64,000 nt of DNA from Gemmatimonas aurantiaca (GTDB lineage: Bacteria > Gemmatimonadota > Gemmatimonadetes > Gemmatimonadales > Gemmatimonadaceae): the NCBI RefSeq assembly GCF_037190085.1, contig NZ_JBBCJO010000005.1:434001-498000 (forward strand), given 5' to 3'. This document shows, piece after piece, positions 52,273-61,750 of this stretch (its first letter is position 1; each line of letters opens with the position of its first letter). The notes beneath the pieces were generated by a model that was not told the DNA's origin, ran no database searches, and saw only the letters and a program-made list of their open reading frames with translations. Position numbers and translations under genes: made by a program.

Positions 52273-53499
52273 TCAGCCGGCGTACAGGTGCAGGTCGGTA
52301 CCGACAAAATCGGCCATCGCCTTGGTGGTATCCCAATCCGGGTGCCGGATGGTCACGTATCCATCGGACAGCAGCGTGCTCTTCCAGTCCCGACGGGGCG
52401 AACCGATCGGCAGCAGATCGATGGCGCAGATGCCGTCACCGCACCGGGCCTTGATACGATCCAACCCTTCGATGCGCCGGATGCGTCCCTGGCCATGGGC
52501 CCGCTTGGTGATGCAGGCGGCGTTGTACTTGCGTTCGATGTCGAGGGAGAACGTTCCGTGCAATTCGGCTTCCGCCCAGCCCGTGAACAGATCGACATCG
52601 CTGGCGAAGTTCATGAGGTCCACCGTGCGTGCGCCGGGTGGACGGGCCGCGATCTCGCCGAACACAACTTCCCCGTCGGACTTGCGATACCACTCCATGT
52701 GCGTGAAGCCGGTGTCGTACCCCAGCACATCGATGACCTGCTCGCCGAGCGCCCGCCCGCCGGCCACCCACGGATCGTCCACGTGACGATAGCTCAGGGT
52801 CTGCGGCGAGATCCATTCGTTGGTACGGGCGGTCAGCGGTCTGGGCCGATAGTAACCCACGTGGAAATACTTGATGTCACCGCCGGCACAGATGGTGTCG
52901 TACGTGAACTCCTCACCGTCGATGAACTCCTCCACGTCCACGGTGTCGATGTGCCCGAGCTGCGAGATGGCCGCCTCGACCTGCTTCGCGTTGTCACACC
53001 GGAAGGTGTCCTGTGAGCCGGCACCGGCGATGGGCTTGATGATGAGCGGATATCCCACCTGCTCTGCCGCCGCCCACACTTCGGCGGCGTTGGTGGCCAC
53101 GGCATGGTGCGGCACGCGCACGCCACCCGCGGCCAGGGCCTGCTTCATGAGGTCCTTGTTGCGAAAACGCAGAGCCTGTTCATACGACTGTCCCGGCACG
53201 CCCAGCGCTTCGCGGATCTCCGCGGCGACTTCCACACCCGGCTCCCACAGACAACACACCCGATCGAGCGTGCGATTGCCCAGCCATTTGCGGATCTGCG
53301 CGATGGCCGATTGGGGATGCGAGAAGAGATCGGCGATCTGCAGATAGTCGCTGAGATGATGGCGCGCCATCTCCGGCAGTTCGTGCGCGGGCCCGTTGGC
53401 CACACCCAGCACCGTCGCACCATGCTCGGAAAGACCTCGCGTGAAGTGCGGCATCTCGCCGGGATAACCCGGCGTCAGCATCAGAACGGTCTTGGACAT
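52273..53499 (-). CDS. ATP-grasp ligase (paralogue 1)
   Basis: From the ATG at 53499 the product is 408 aa. An N-terminal Rossmann-like part (TVLMLTPGYPGEMPHFTRGL) is followed by an ATP-grasp domain with GYPLIIKPIAGAGSQDTFRC, VDVEEFIDGEEFTYDTI and the metal-binding GEIAARPPGARTVDL. The C-terminal part has YNAACITKRAHGQGRIRRIE. ATP-grasp enzymes join a carboxylate to an amine or thiol through an acyl-phosphate. The substrate is unknown; carnosine-synthase, D-Ala-ligase and biotin-carboxylase relatives share the fold. It is 26 bases after a paralogue (53526-54746). Confidence 0.85.
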   Translation of the reverse strand: MSKTVLMLTPGYPGEMPHFTRGLSEHGATVLGVANGPAHELPEMARHHLSDYLQIADLFSHPQSAIAQIRKWLGNRTLDRVCCLWEPGVEVAAEIREALGVPGQSYEQALRFRNKDLMKQALAAGGVRVPHHAVATNAAEVWAAAEQVGYPLIIKPIAGAGSQDTFRCDNAKQVEAAISQLGHIDTVDVEEFIDGEEFTYDTICAGGDIKYFHVGYYRPRPLTARTNEWISPQTLSYRHVDDPWVAGGRALGEQVIDVLGYDTGFTHMEWYRKSDGEVVFGEIAARPPGARTVDLMNFASDVDLFTGWAEAELHGTFSLDIERKYNAACITKRAHGQGRIRRIEGLDRIKARCGDGICAIDLLPIGSPRRDWKSTLLSDGYVTIRHPDWDTTKAMADFVGTDLHLYAG

Positions 53500-53525
53500 C
53501 GATGACAGGGGTTGGAGGAACGCGC

Positions 53526-54746
53526 CTATGCGCCGAGATGAACCCGGACCGTGGAGACGATGCGGGTGAGTGCGTGTTGCACGACAGCCGTCTCCGGATG
53601 CCGCACGATGAGGAAGCCTTCGCCTTCGTAGCTGCCGGTGGGCGTCTGTCCGTGATACGGCAGACGGGCGTCGCACACGAGCGCACCGAGTTCACGCTGC
53701 ACCGTGTCGAGTCCTTCGATGTGTGTGACACGTCCGCGGCCCTGACCGCGCAGATAGGCCGTGCCCACGGCGTACTTGCGCTCGGGCAGCGCGAACGCAC
53801 CATGGATCATGAGGCGCATCCAGGCCTGCACAAAATCCATGTCGTTGGCGCGCGACATCATGGTGGTCATGTTCGCGCCCGGCGGACGCGCCGCGATTTC
53901 ACTGATGGCCACCGACCCGTCGGTGCGGCGGAACCACTCGCAGTGTGAGACGCCGGTGGTCATGCCGAGTGCCACGAGCGCCTTATCGCCCACGGCGCGG
54001 ATATCGTCGTACTGCGCATCGTCCACTTCACGCGGCAACAGCACCGTCCACTGGATCCATGGATTCTCGATCACTTCGAGCGGTGGGGGTCCGTATCGCG
54101 TGAGCGAATGCCACACGGGTTGCCCTCCCACGGACACCGTCTCGAGCGAGTGTTCGGTGCCCTGCAGAAACTCCTCGGCGAGCATGGGATCGGTCCCGCT
54201 GGGCGCATGGCGGGCGAGTGCGGCATCGAGTTGCGCGGCATCCCGAATGCGTTCGGTGGCGCGCGCACCGGCTCCGGCCGGTGGTTTGATCACGATGGGG
54301 AATCCCACTTCGGCCACGAAGTGGCGGGCGTCGGCCGGCGATGTGATGAGGCGATGACGCGCCACGGGCACACCGGCGGCACGCAGCACGTCCTTCATGC
54401 GGGCCTTGTCGCGGAACTGGTGCGCCGCGTGACTGGAAAGCCCGCCGATGCCGAGTCGCTCGCGCACGATGGCCAGGGGCAGTTGTGCCTGTTCGTAGGC
54501 ACCGAAGCAGCGGGCGATGGCCCCATGCCGTGCCCCAAGCTGGCGGACGGCATGTTCGAGTTGTGCGGCGTCCGTGACATCGTCCACGCGCCAGTGCGCC
54601 ACGAGTCGATGCGCGAGCGCGGCAGGCAGGTGATCGAGTGATTGTTGGCTGATGACAGCCAATCCGACGTGCGGGATGTTCAGCCCGGCCTCGATCATCT
54701 GCGTGGCGGCGGGCGAGAACATCGGAGCAACGAATATCACGAACAT
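53526..54746 (-). CDS. ATP-grasp ligase (paralogue 2)
   Basis: From the ATG at 54746 the product is 406 aa, begins MFVIFVAPMFSPAATQMIEA and has the same layout as its neighbour: VGFPIVIKPPAGAGARATER, LAEEFLQGTEHSLETVS, ISEIAARPPGANMTTMMS, then YLRGQGRGRVTHIEGLD. Shared motifs show it arose from the same ancestor as 52273-53499. Both keep the nucleotide- and metal-binding residues, so two successive or alternative ligations are possible. A gap of 110 bases separates it from the acylase gene upstream on the same strand. Confidence 0.85.
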   Translation of the reverse strand: MFVIFVAPMFSPAATQMIEAGLNIPHVGLAVISQQSLDHLPAALAHRLVAHWRVDDVTDAAQLEHAVRQLGARHGAIARCFGAYEQAQLPLAIVRERLGIGGLSSHAAHQFRDKARMKDVLRAAGVPVARHRLITSPADARHFVAEVGFPIVIKPPAGAGARATERIRDAAQLDAALARHAPSGTDPMLAEEFLQGTEHSLETVSVGGQPVWHSLTRYGPPPLEVIENPWIQWTVLLPREVDDAQYDDIRAVGDKALVALGMTTGVSHCEWFRRTDGSVAISEIAARPPGANMTTMMSRANDMDFVQAWMRLMIHGAFALPERKYAVGTAYLRGQGRGRVTHIEGLDTVQRELGALVCDARLPYHGQTPTGSYEGEGFLIVRHPETAVVQHALTRIVSTVRVHLGA

Positions 54747-54856
54747 GCGGCGGATCCCGGGTGAGCGAAGGACTTCCGCCCGAAATAAGAGGCGTGCACC
54801 GCGTCGCGCCACTCTCCGCCGTCATCGAATCGTCCGCTATGGCGCCCGGTATTGTC

Positions 54857-57034
54857 TCAGCGCGAAGGGACGTAGGTCCTAAGGGCATGGCGCGCCACGT
54901 CGGTTTCCGTGAAACGCACCGGCTTGAATTCGCCTCGCGCGAACATCGCCGCCTGATCCTCGTAGTAAGGCGACTGGGGCTTGTTGCTCTGTCCATACGA
55001 CAGTACCGAATACGCGCGCGGACCCTGCGCGCCGAATTCCACCGCCAGCACCCAGCCATCACCGCTGTTGGCAACACGAATGCCATCCGCCTGCTCCTCG
55101 TAGCTCAGGACGCGGAAACATCCGAGGGCCCCACTGCATCCACCGACCGGCACGTCCACCGATCCCCGTCGCACGCGATGGATGTCACCCCAGGCCACGT
55201 TCACCGCACCGTATCTGTTCTGCATTTCGGCCAACGCCCACTGGAAGGCCTCGATGGCATGGGCCGGCTGTCCCACGCCCCGCGGCGTCTGTGTCATGCG
55301 TGCCCACGACCATCGCTCGGCGAACGCCGAATCCCGCGCCTGCGATTGATAGCGGCGCCACCAGGTCTCGAACAGCAAGCCACCACGACTCGCAGGCGCC
55401 ACGGTATTGTCCCATCGGTCCAGTACACGCAACGCCTCCGTCATCGCGGGGGGCGTCGTATCCGCCTGCGCGCGCAGAATGCGCAGCAGATCGGGTTTCA
55501 CACGATCGGCGAGCAGCATGCGCATACTGTGCTTGCGGCGGATCACCTCCTCGAGCGAGAACCGCTCGCTGGTGGCGATCAACTGCAGGGCATGTTGACT
55601 GCGCAATCGCAGTTCGCCGCGCTCCACATTGTCGGGATATCGCGCGGTATCGAGCAGCGCGCGGAGATTGCCGAAATGCGGTGCATCGTTCTCGTTGTGC
55701 ACGTAACCGCCCGGCGGATTCTGGATCTGCGGCAAGGAATCCAGCGTGATGAGCCGTGTCCAGATATCGGCCGAGCCTCGCGCGGGAATGGGCATCGAGT
55801 CCCGCCCCGAGGGATGGGGCAGACGCGGAATGCTCGCCATCCAGATCGTGAGGATGTTTCCTGCCCGATCGGCGTACGTGAGATTGGACGTCGAGCGGGC
55901 GCGCATGGCGAGTGCGCTGCGCCATTCGGTCAGACTGCGCGCCCGCATCATGGCGAGGAACTGTGCTCCCGCGCGGTATTCTCCATCCGGCCCGGCACGC
56001 ACGATGTAGAGATGGGTTGCCGTCCGATGGGCGACGGGACCGAGTGGCGTCGTGGCGATCCGTCGCGTGATCTGCACGAGGGTATCACCATCCCGATACG
56101 CCGCACGCACTTCCTGCCAGCGAATGGGCACGCTCGTGCTGTCGAATCGATAGTGATCGGGGAGTGCCGGATCGAGCTCGAGCTGATAGACCTCCTCGAG
56201 ATCGGGCGCATTGTTGGTCGTCGCCCATCCGAGGGCCGCATTGAAACCGCCGACGACGGAGAATGCGGAGCCAATGCGGAAGTCGCCGTAAAAATCGAGT
56301 TTTCCGGGAACGGTGACATGGGCCTCCCAGTAGCCCGCGTTCCAGGCGAGATGCGGGTTGCGAAGCAGGATCGCCCGGCCCGAGCTGGTCCGGCTCGGCG
56401 CCAGGGCCCAGGCGTTCGATCCGACATCGGCATCGGCGCCCATCCGTGGCAATTCCGCGGCCGCGTCCATGGCGGCCTCGTCCCGCGTGCGCCCTCCGCC
56501 GACACCGCGCGTGGAATCGCGAGCCAACCAGCGCGTCACCAGCGTGCGTCCCCCATTGACGTTGGCGGTGCCGATGTCGCCGGCCGCCACATCGTGTCCG
56601 TGAAAGACCGGCTGCACCCAGGCCGGCAGATCGGTCCGGTGTGAGACGATGTAGCGATTGACCCCTTCGGCAAATCCATCGTACATCGCCCGGGTGTCGG
56701 CATCGAGGAGATGATACGTCTCCTGCACCCGGGCCTGAACGCGCGCGGCATTGAAGTCCGACTCCATGCTGTCGCGACCGAAGGTGCGCCCCATCCACCC
56801 CTTGTTCTTGAGCAGCGCCATGATGACGCGCTCACCGTAGTCCTCGGTTTGCGCATAACCGAGTCCGATTCCCACGCCGCGGAAGTTGGTGGCAGTGATG
56901 TGCACCACGCCGTATTCGGTGCGCCGGATGACGGGTGACCCATCAGGATCGTCGGCGCGGGCTGCGGTCAGCAGGAGCAGCGCCGGGGCGAGCACGCCGA
57001 ACAGGACACGTCGGACGGGAGCGGGGAGAGGCAT
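54857..57034 (-). CDS. secreted Ntn-hydrolase acylase (penicillin/AHL acylase, S45 family)
   Basis: The 725-aa precursor has a signal peptide (1 to about 27, ending TAARA) and the S45 layout: alpha-chain with GLGYAQTEDYGERVIMALLK, spacer, then the autocatalytic nucleophile Ser206 in DADVGSNAWALAP that starts the beta-chain, and NNAPDLEEVYQLEL. Such enzymes self-cleave in the periplasm and hydrolyse acyl-amide bonds (penicillin G, acyl-homoserine lactones, acylated siderophore precursors). It is encoded divergently from the SusC gene with 152 bases between, and upstream of two ATP-grasp ligase genes. Confidence 0.9.
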   Translation of the reverse strand: MPLPAPVRRVLFGVLAPALLLLTAARADDPDGSPVIRRTEYGVVHITATNFRGVGIGLGYAQTEDYGERVIMALLKNKGWMGRTFGRDSMESDFNAARVQARVQETYHLLDADTRAMYDGFAEGVNRYIVSHRTDLPAWVQPVFHGHDVAAGDIGTANVNGGRTLVTRWLARDSTRGVGGGRTRDEAAMDAAAELPRMGADADVGSNAWALAPSRTSSGRAILLRNPHLAWNAGYWEAHVTVPGKLDFYGDFRIGSAFSVVGGFNAALGWATTNNAPDLEEVYQLELDPALPDHYRFDSTSVPIRWQEVRAAYRDGDTLVQITRRIATTPLGPVAHRTATHLYIVRAGPDGEYRAGAQFLAMMRARSLTEWRSALAMRARSTSNLTYADRAGNILTIWMASIPRLPHPSGRDSMPIPARGSADIWTRLITLDSLPQIQNPPGGYVHNENDAPHFGNLRALLDTARYPDNVERGELRLRSQHALQLIATSERFSLEEVIRRKHSMRMLLADRVKPDLLRILRAQADTTPPAMTEALRVLDRWDNTVAPASRGGLLFETWWRRYQSQARDSAFAERWSWARMTQTPRGVGQPAHAIEAFQWALAEMQNRYGAVNVAWGDIHRVRRGSVDVPVGGCSGALGCFRVLSYEEQADGIRVANSGDGWVLAVEFGAQGPRAYSVLSYGQSNKPQSPYYEDQAAMFARGEFKPVRFTETDVARHALRTYVPSR

Positions 57035-57186
57035 CGTCTGGAACGACGGGAGGGAGGAGGGACGAATCGCTCCGGTACACCCACGAGAGGATTGCCGGAA
57101 GTGATCCCATGCGTACGTTAGCCCTGCCCACGCGTTCTTGCACGCGGACGCAACGCCCTCCCACGCCCCGAACCGAGAGGTCCCGC

Positions 57187-60100
57187 ATGTTCATCCGACG
57201 TCTGACCCGCATGGCGCTCGTGCTGCTGGCCGGATTTGCACCTCCAGTCAGCGCGCAGACCGGTGGCACGGTGACCGGCAGAATCACCGATGCGAGCAAC
57301 AGCCAGGGTATTGCCGGCGTGCAGGTGACGATCGTCGGCACGACGATCGGCGCCCTCACCAATCAGGACGGGCAATACACGCTGCGGGCCGTGCCCACGG
57401 GCCTGCAGACGGTGCGCGCGATCCGGATCGGCTTTTCCGAAGCGCGGGCGTCGGCCACCATCGTGGCCAGCCAATCGGCCACCGTCAATCTGACATTGCG
57501 GGCCGTGCCCGCCACGCTCAATCCCGTGGTCACGACGGCCACCGGTGAGCAACGGCGTATCGAGGTCGGCAATGCCATCGCGCAGGTGAACGCCGCCGAA
57601 CTGGTACAGACGCGTGCGGTGGCCAACGTGGCCGATCTGCTCACCTCACGCGCCGCGGGGGTGATGGTGATTCCCGGCACGCAGACCGGTGCCGGCGTGC
57701 GCGTGCGCATCCGCGGAACGAGTTCGATGGCACTGACCAACAACCCCATCTACGTGATCGATGGCATTCGTGTGGAGGGCACCACGGGCTCCTCGACACT
57801 GAGTGTGGGTGGCACCACCCCGAGCCGCGTGGGCGATCTGAACCCCGAGGAGATCGAATCCATGGAGGTCGTGCGCGGTCCGTCGGCGTCGACGCTGTAC
57901 GGCACGGACGCGGCCAATGGCGTGATCGTCATCAAGACCAAGCGCGGCACGGCAGGGCGACCGCAGTGGACGTACTACACCGAGCAGACCGGCATCCAGG
58001 ACCGCAATACCTATCCCACGGCCTATCGGGCCTGGCGGACCGGAACCTCGTCCACCACCAACTCCACGCCCGCAAACACTGTGCAGTGCCTCATCACGCA
58101 GAAGGCGTCGGGGGCCTGCGCCATCGACAGTCTCACGTCGTTCAACCTGAACGATGATCCGGAGACGACGCCGTACGGCACAGGCTACCGGTATCAGCAC
58201 GGTCTGCAACTCAAGGGCGGCACCGAGACGGTGCGCTACTTCCTGCACGGCGAGATCGAAGACGAGGACGGGGTCACCAAGGTTCCCGAATTCGAGAAGC
58301 GGTATCTCGCGACACGCGGTCTCGTCCTGCTGCCCGAGCAGGAGAGCCCGAATCACCTGCGCAAGATCACGACCCGCGCCAACCTGAACATCGCCCTGTC
58401 GCAGAAGGCCGACATGACGGTGAGCGCCGGATACACGAACCAGAATCTCCGGCTGCCCATGAGCGACGACTCGGGCACGGCCGGCATCGCCGCCAACACC
58501 TATGGCGGCCCGGGCATGAAGTACAACCTCAATCCGGCCGGTGACACGTTGTACGGCTGGCGACAGTTCACACCGCGCGACATCTACCAGGCCACGTCGG
58601 AGCAGGCGATCAATCGCATGATCAGCTCCATCGGCACGAACTACCGGCCGACGAACTGGCTGGCCCTGCGCGGGAATTTCGGCGTCGACTTCATCGACCG
58701 GGTCGACCTGCAACTGTGCCGGTTCCAGAATTGCCCCGACATCGGCACCGATCGGCAGGGCTACAAGCGCGACAACCGCGCGAACTTCTTCATCTACACC
58801 TTCGACGCGGCGGGCACGGCCACCAAGCGCGTCACGACCAACATCGAATCGAAGACCACCGTCGGCGTTCAGACCTATCGCAACGTCTTCAACCGCAACG
58901 GCGCCGTGGGTCTGGTCCTGCCGCCGGGCGCGACCACCGTGACGGCCGGCGCGACGCAGCAGGCCGATGAGACGACCAGTGAGAGCCGCACGCTGGGCGC
59001 GTTCGTCGAGCAGAACCTCGGCTTCCGGGATCGGTTCTTCCTCACCGCGGCCGTGCGGTCCGATCGCAACAGCGCGTTCGGTGCCGACTTCAAGACGGTA
59101 TTCTATCCCAAGTTCTCGGGTTCCTGGGTCGTCTCCGACGAAGGCTTCTTCCCCGACTGGTCGTGGGTGAGTCAGTTCCGCCTGCGTTCGGCGTACGGCG
59201 CCTCCGGCGTGCAACCCGGCACCATCGATGCCGTGCAGTACTACTCAGCCACCACCGGCCGGCAGGAAAGCGGCGACACCCCCGCCCTCGTGTACTCCAC
59301 GCTGGGCAACCGCAACCTCAAGCCCGAGCGCTCGACCGAACTCGAAATCGGCTTCGACGGCACGTACTGGACGGGACGCGTCACGACCGAGTTCACGTAC
59401 TATCGCAAGCTCTCACGGGACGCGCTGGTGAACAAAGTCATTCCGCCGTCCATTGGTACCGGTGCCACCTCGCGCCTCGAGAATCTGGGCGAAGTCAGCA
59501 ATCGTGGCATCGAGGCGCTGGTATCGGCGCAACTGATCCAGCGATCGGCGTTCGGCCTGGACATGACGCTCAACCTCTCGCACAACGACAACAAGCTGCT
59601 CAGCCTGGGCGGACAACCCACGATCGGCACCACGCAGCAGCAGCGCGAAGGATACCCGCTGTACGGCTGGTGGTCGCGTCAGCTCACGGGCTGGGAGGAC
59701 AAGAACGGCAACGGTATCATCGAATACAACGCCAACAGCGCGTTGAGCGAGATCACCGTCACCGATACGTCGGTGTTCATCGGCTACTCCACGCCGCGCA
59801 CCGAATCGGCGCTCACCACCGGCATCGATCTCTTCAACAAGGCCCTGCGCTTCAGCGCGATGGTGGACTACAAGGGCGGCATGAAGGTGTACAACAACAC
59901 GGAACGCATCCGGTGCGCCAGTCGCCTCAACTGTCGCTCGCTGGCCGACGTCACGGCTCCGCTGTGGCAGCAGGCCCGCACGGTGATGGTGCGTGAACAT
60001 CCGAGCCGGTCGGTGGCCGGCTTCTTCGAGGACGGGGATTTCATCCGTTTCCGCGAACTGTCCGCGACGTATCAGGTGCCGCAACGTCTCGGCGGCCGCT

Positions 60101-60276
60101 TGCTGCGCGGCCGCTCGCTCTCCGCCACCGCCTCGGTGCGCAACCTGGGCGTCCTGTGGACGAAGTACACCGGCGTGGACCCCGAAGCGTTCGGTACGAC
60201 CGGCGATGCCCCGTCGGAGTTCCAGGCGTTCGGCCCGCCCACGTATTTCGCGTTTCGCCTGACCTTCGGCTTCTGA
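57187..60276 (+). CDS. SusC/RagA-type TonB-linked outer-membrane protein
   Basis: From the ATG at 57187 (GAGAGG site upstream) the product is 1029 aa. A signal peptide ends near VSA (residue 23). An N-terminal carboxypeptidase-regulatory-like domain (VTGRITDASNSQGIAGVQVT, ALTNQDGQYTLRAVPTG) is followed by a TonB plug (MVIPGTQTGAGVRVRIRG, NPIYVIDGIRVEG, EEIESMEVVRGPSAS) and a long beta-barrel ending FAFRLTFGF. SusC proteins form the pore of SusCD importers for glycans or peptides. The susD gene starts 11 bases downstream. No glycoside hydrolase is nearby; a peptidase and an acylase flank it. Confidence 0.92.
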   Translation: MFIRRLTRMALVLLAGFAPPVSAQTGGTVTGRITDASNSQGIAGVQVTIVGTTIGALTNQDGQYTLRAVPTGLQTVRAIRIGFSEARASATIVASQSATVNLTLRAVPATLNPVVTTATGEQRRIEVGNAIAQVNAAELVQTRAVANVADLLTSRAAGVMVIPGTQTGAGVRVRIRGTSSMALTNNPIYVIDGIRVEGTTGSSTLSVGGTTPSRVGDLNPEEIESMEVVRGPSASTLYGTDAANGVIVIKTKRGTAGRPQWTYYTEQTGIQDRNTYPTAYRAWRTGTSSTTNSTPANTVQCLITQKASGACAIDSLTSFNLNDDPETTPYGTGYRYQHGLQLKGGTETVRYFLHGEIEDEDGVTKVPEFEKRYLATRGLVLLPEQESPNHLRKITTRANLNIALSQKADMTVSAGYTNQNLRLPMSDDSGTAGIAANTYGGPGMKYNLNPAGDTLYGWRQFTPRDIYQATSEQAINRMISSIGTNYRPTNWLALRGNFGVDFIDRVDLQLCRFQNCPDIGTDRQGYKRDNRANFFIYTFDAAGTATKRVTTNIESKTTVGVQTYRNVFNRNGAVGLVLPPGATTVTAGATQQADETTSESRTLGAFVEQNLGFRDRFFLTAAVRSDRNSAFGADFKTVFYPKFSGSWVVSDEGFFPDWSWVSQFRLRSAYGASGVQPGTIDAVQYYSATTGRQESGDTPALVYSTLGNRNLKPERSTELEIGFDGTYWTGRVTTEFTYYRKLSRDALVNKVIPPSIGTGATSRLENLGEVSNRGIEALVSAQLIQRSAFGLDMTLNLSHNDNKLLSLGGQPTIGTTQQQREGYPLYGWWSRQLTGWEDKNGNGIIEYNANSALSEITVTDTSVFIGYSTPRTESALTTGIDLFNKALRFSAMVDYKGGMKVYNNTERIRCASRLNCRSLADVTAPLWQQARTVMVREHPSRSVAGFFEDGDFIRFRELSATYQVPQRLGGRLLRGRSLSATASVRNLGVLWTKYTGVDPEAFGTTGDAPSEFQAFGPPTYFAFRLTFGF

Positions 60277-60287
60277 GGAAACCCACC

Positions 60288-61640
60288 ATGATGCCCAATC
60301 GTTTCCGATCCGTCGCATCGTGCACGGCCCTCGCCACCGCACTGCTGACCTCCTGTTCCCCCACCGAGTTTCTCGAAGTCACCGATCCGGATATCATCAA
60401 CCCGAGTGATGTCACGAGCGCCGCGGGCGCCAACGCGGTGCGCATGGGTGCGATCGCGCGCCTCAACGTCGCCACCAGCGGCGGGGAAAGTCTGCTGCTG
60501 CTCGGCGGCCTCTTCGCCGATGAATGGAACAACGGCGACTCCTTCATCGCGCGTCAGGAGATCGACCAGCGCGTCATCACGCCGCAGAACAGCTTCCTCA
60601 CCGACGCCAACCGCGCGCTGCATCGCGCGCGCCTGTCGGCCGAGCTCTCGGTGGACCTGCTGCGCCGATACAACACGGCGGCTCCCGGCTGGCAGCTGGC
60701 CGAGATGTACTTCGTGGAAGCCTACGTGGAGAACCTCGCGTCGGAGCATTACTGCAGTGGCCTCAACTTCAGCACGGTGATCGACGGTCAGGAGCAGTAC
60801 GGCACGCCGATGACCAACACGGAGGCCTACACACGGGCGCTCGCTCATGCGGATTCGGGACTCTCGCTGATTCGCGGCACCACGGCCGACGATATCCGCG
60901 TCCGCAGTGCACTGCAGGTCACCAGGGGACGTATCCTGCTCAACCTCAACCGGCCCGCGGATGCAGCCGCCGCGGTGAACGGCGTGGCGACGACGTTCCA
61001 GTACCAGATGTATCACTCGTTGAACACCAACAGCAATCAGTACTGGAACTTCAACAACCTCAACGGACGCTACAGCGTGAGCACCGGCGAGGGACGCAAC
61101 GGGATGGACTTCGCCGCCGCCAACGATCCGCGCATCCCGGTCTGTTCGGGTGGCGATGCCACCTGCCGCGCCATCGGCGTGACCAAGGCCACCAGGGACG
61201 ACCTCACGGCGCCGTACTATGTGCAACGCCTCTGGCCCGCCCGCGAGAGTTCGGTCGCCATCGTCTCGGGCCCGGAAGCCCGACTGATCGAAGCCGAAGC
61301 GCAACTCCGCGTGAACAACACGGCCGGATCACTGGCCACGCTCAACGCGCTGCGGGCAACCTACACCGGCCTCGCACCGCTCGCCGACGCGGGCACCGAG
61401 GCAGCCCGTGTCGATCAGTTGTTCCGCGAACGGGCGTTCACGCTCTTCGGGCGTGGTACCCGCACCGGTGATCTGCGCCGCCTGATCCGCCAGTACAGCC
61501 GTTCGGCGGAGACCGTGTTCCCAACGGGCGCGTGGCACAAGGGCGGCAACTACGGCACCGATGTGACGCTGCCGTTGCCGCTGGCGGAAACGAACACGCC
61601 CATCAGCGGTGCGGGCGTGTGCATCGATCGCAAAGCCTGA
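60288..61640 (+). CDS. SusD/RagB-type substrate-binding lipoprotein
   Basis: The 450-aa lipoprotein (lipobox LLTSC, Cys23) is the surface lid of the SusCD transporter. The start at 60288 has a GAGGAA site 7 bases upstream and lies 11 bases after the SusC stop. The mature part has the helical TPR-like repeats of SusD (ANRALHRARLSAELSVDLLR, LAEMYFVEAYVENLASEHYC) and the C-terminal FRERAFTLFGRGTRTGDLRR segment that marks the family. The binding specificity is not predictable from sequence alone. A strong terminator follows. Confidence 0.9.
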   Translation: MMPNRFRSVASCTALATALLTSCSPTEFLEVTDPDIINPSDVTSAAGANAVRMGAIARLNVATSGGESLLLLGGLFADEWNNGDSFIARQEIDQRVITPQNSFLTDANRALHRARLSAELSVDLLRRYNTAAPGWQLAEMYFVEAYVENLASEHYCSGLNFSTVIDGQEQYGTPMTNTEAYTRALAHADSGLSLIRGTTADDIRVRSALQVTRGRILLNLNRPADAAAAVNGVATTFQYQMYHSLNTNSNQYWNFNNLNGRYSVSTGEGRNGMDFAAANDPRIPVCSGGDATCRAIGVTKATRDDLTAPYYVQRLWPARESSVAIVSGPEARLIEAEAQLRVNNTAGSLATLNALRATYTGLAPLADAGTEAARVDQLFRERAFTLFGRGTRTGDLRRLIRQYSRSAETVFPTGAWHKGGNYGTDVTLPLPLAETNTPISGAGVCIDRKA

Positions 61641-61663
61641 CGTCACCCGGGATCGGCTGAAGG

Positions 61664-61703
61664 AACGCCGTCGATGCGGACAGTCCGCATCGACGGCGTT
61701 TTT
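61664..61703 (+). terminator. rho-independent terminator after the SusCD operon
   Basis: A 17-bp perfect stem (61664-61680 with 61684-61700, core CGCCGTCGATGCGGA) with a 3-base loop is followed by a T-tract on the plus strand. It lies between convergent susD and the M28 peptidase gene, so it may insulate both. Confidence 0.9.
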
Positions 61704-61750
61704 CATGCCGGCGGCCGCCCACGGGGCCCAGGTCGCGGCCCCCCGTCCAC

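Noticed and set aside
57646..59214. 522-codon minus-strand frame inside the SusC gene
   Set aside because: The SusC domain order on the plus strand is continuous over this region, and the antisense translation is Arg/Ala/Gly-rich without motifs.
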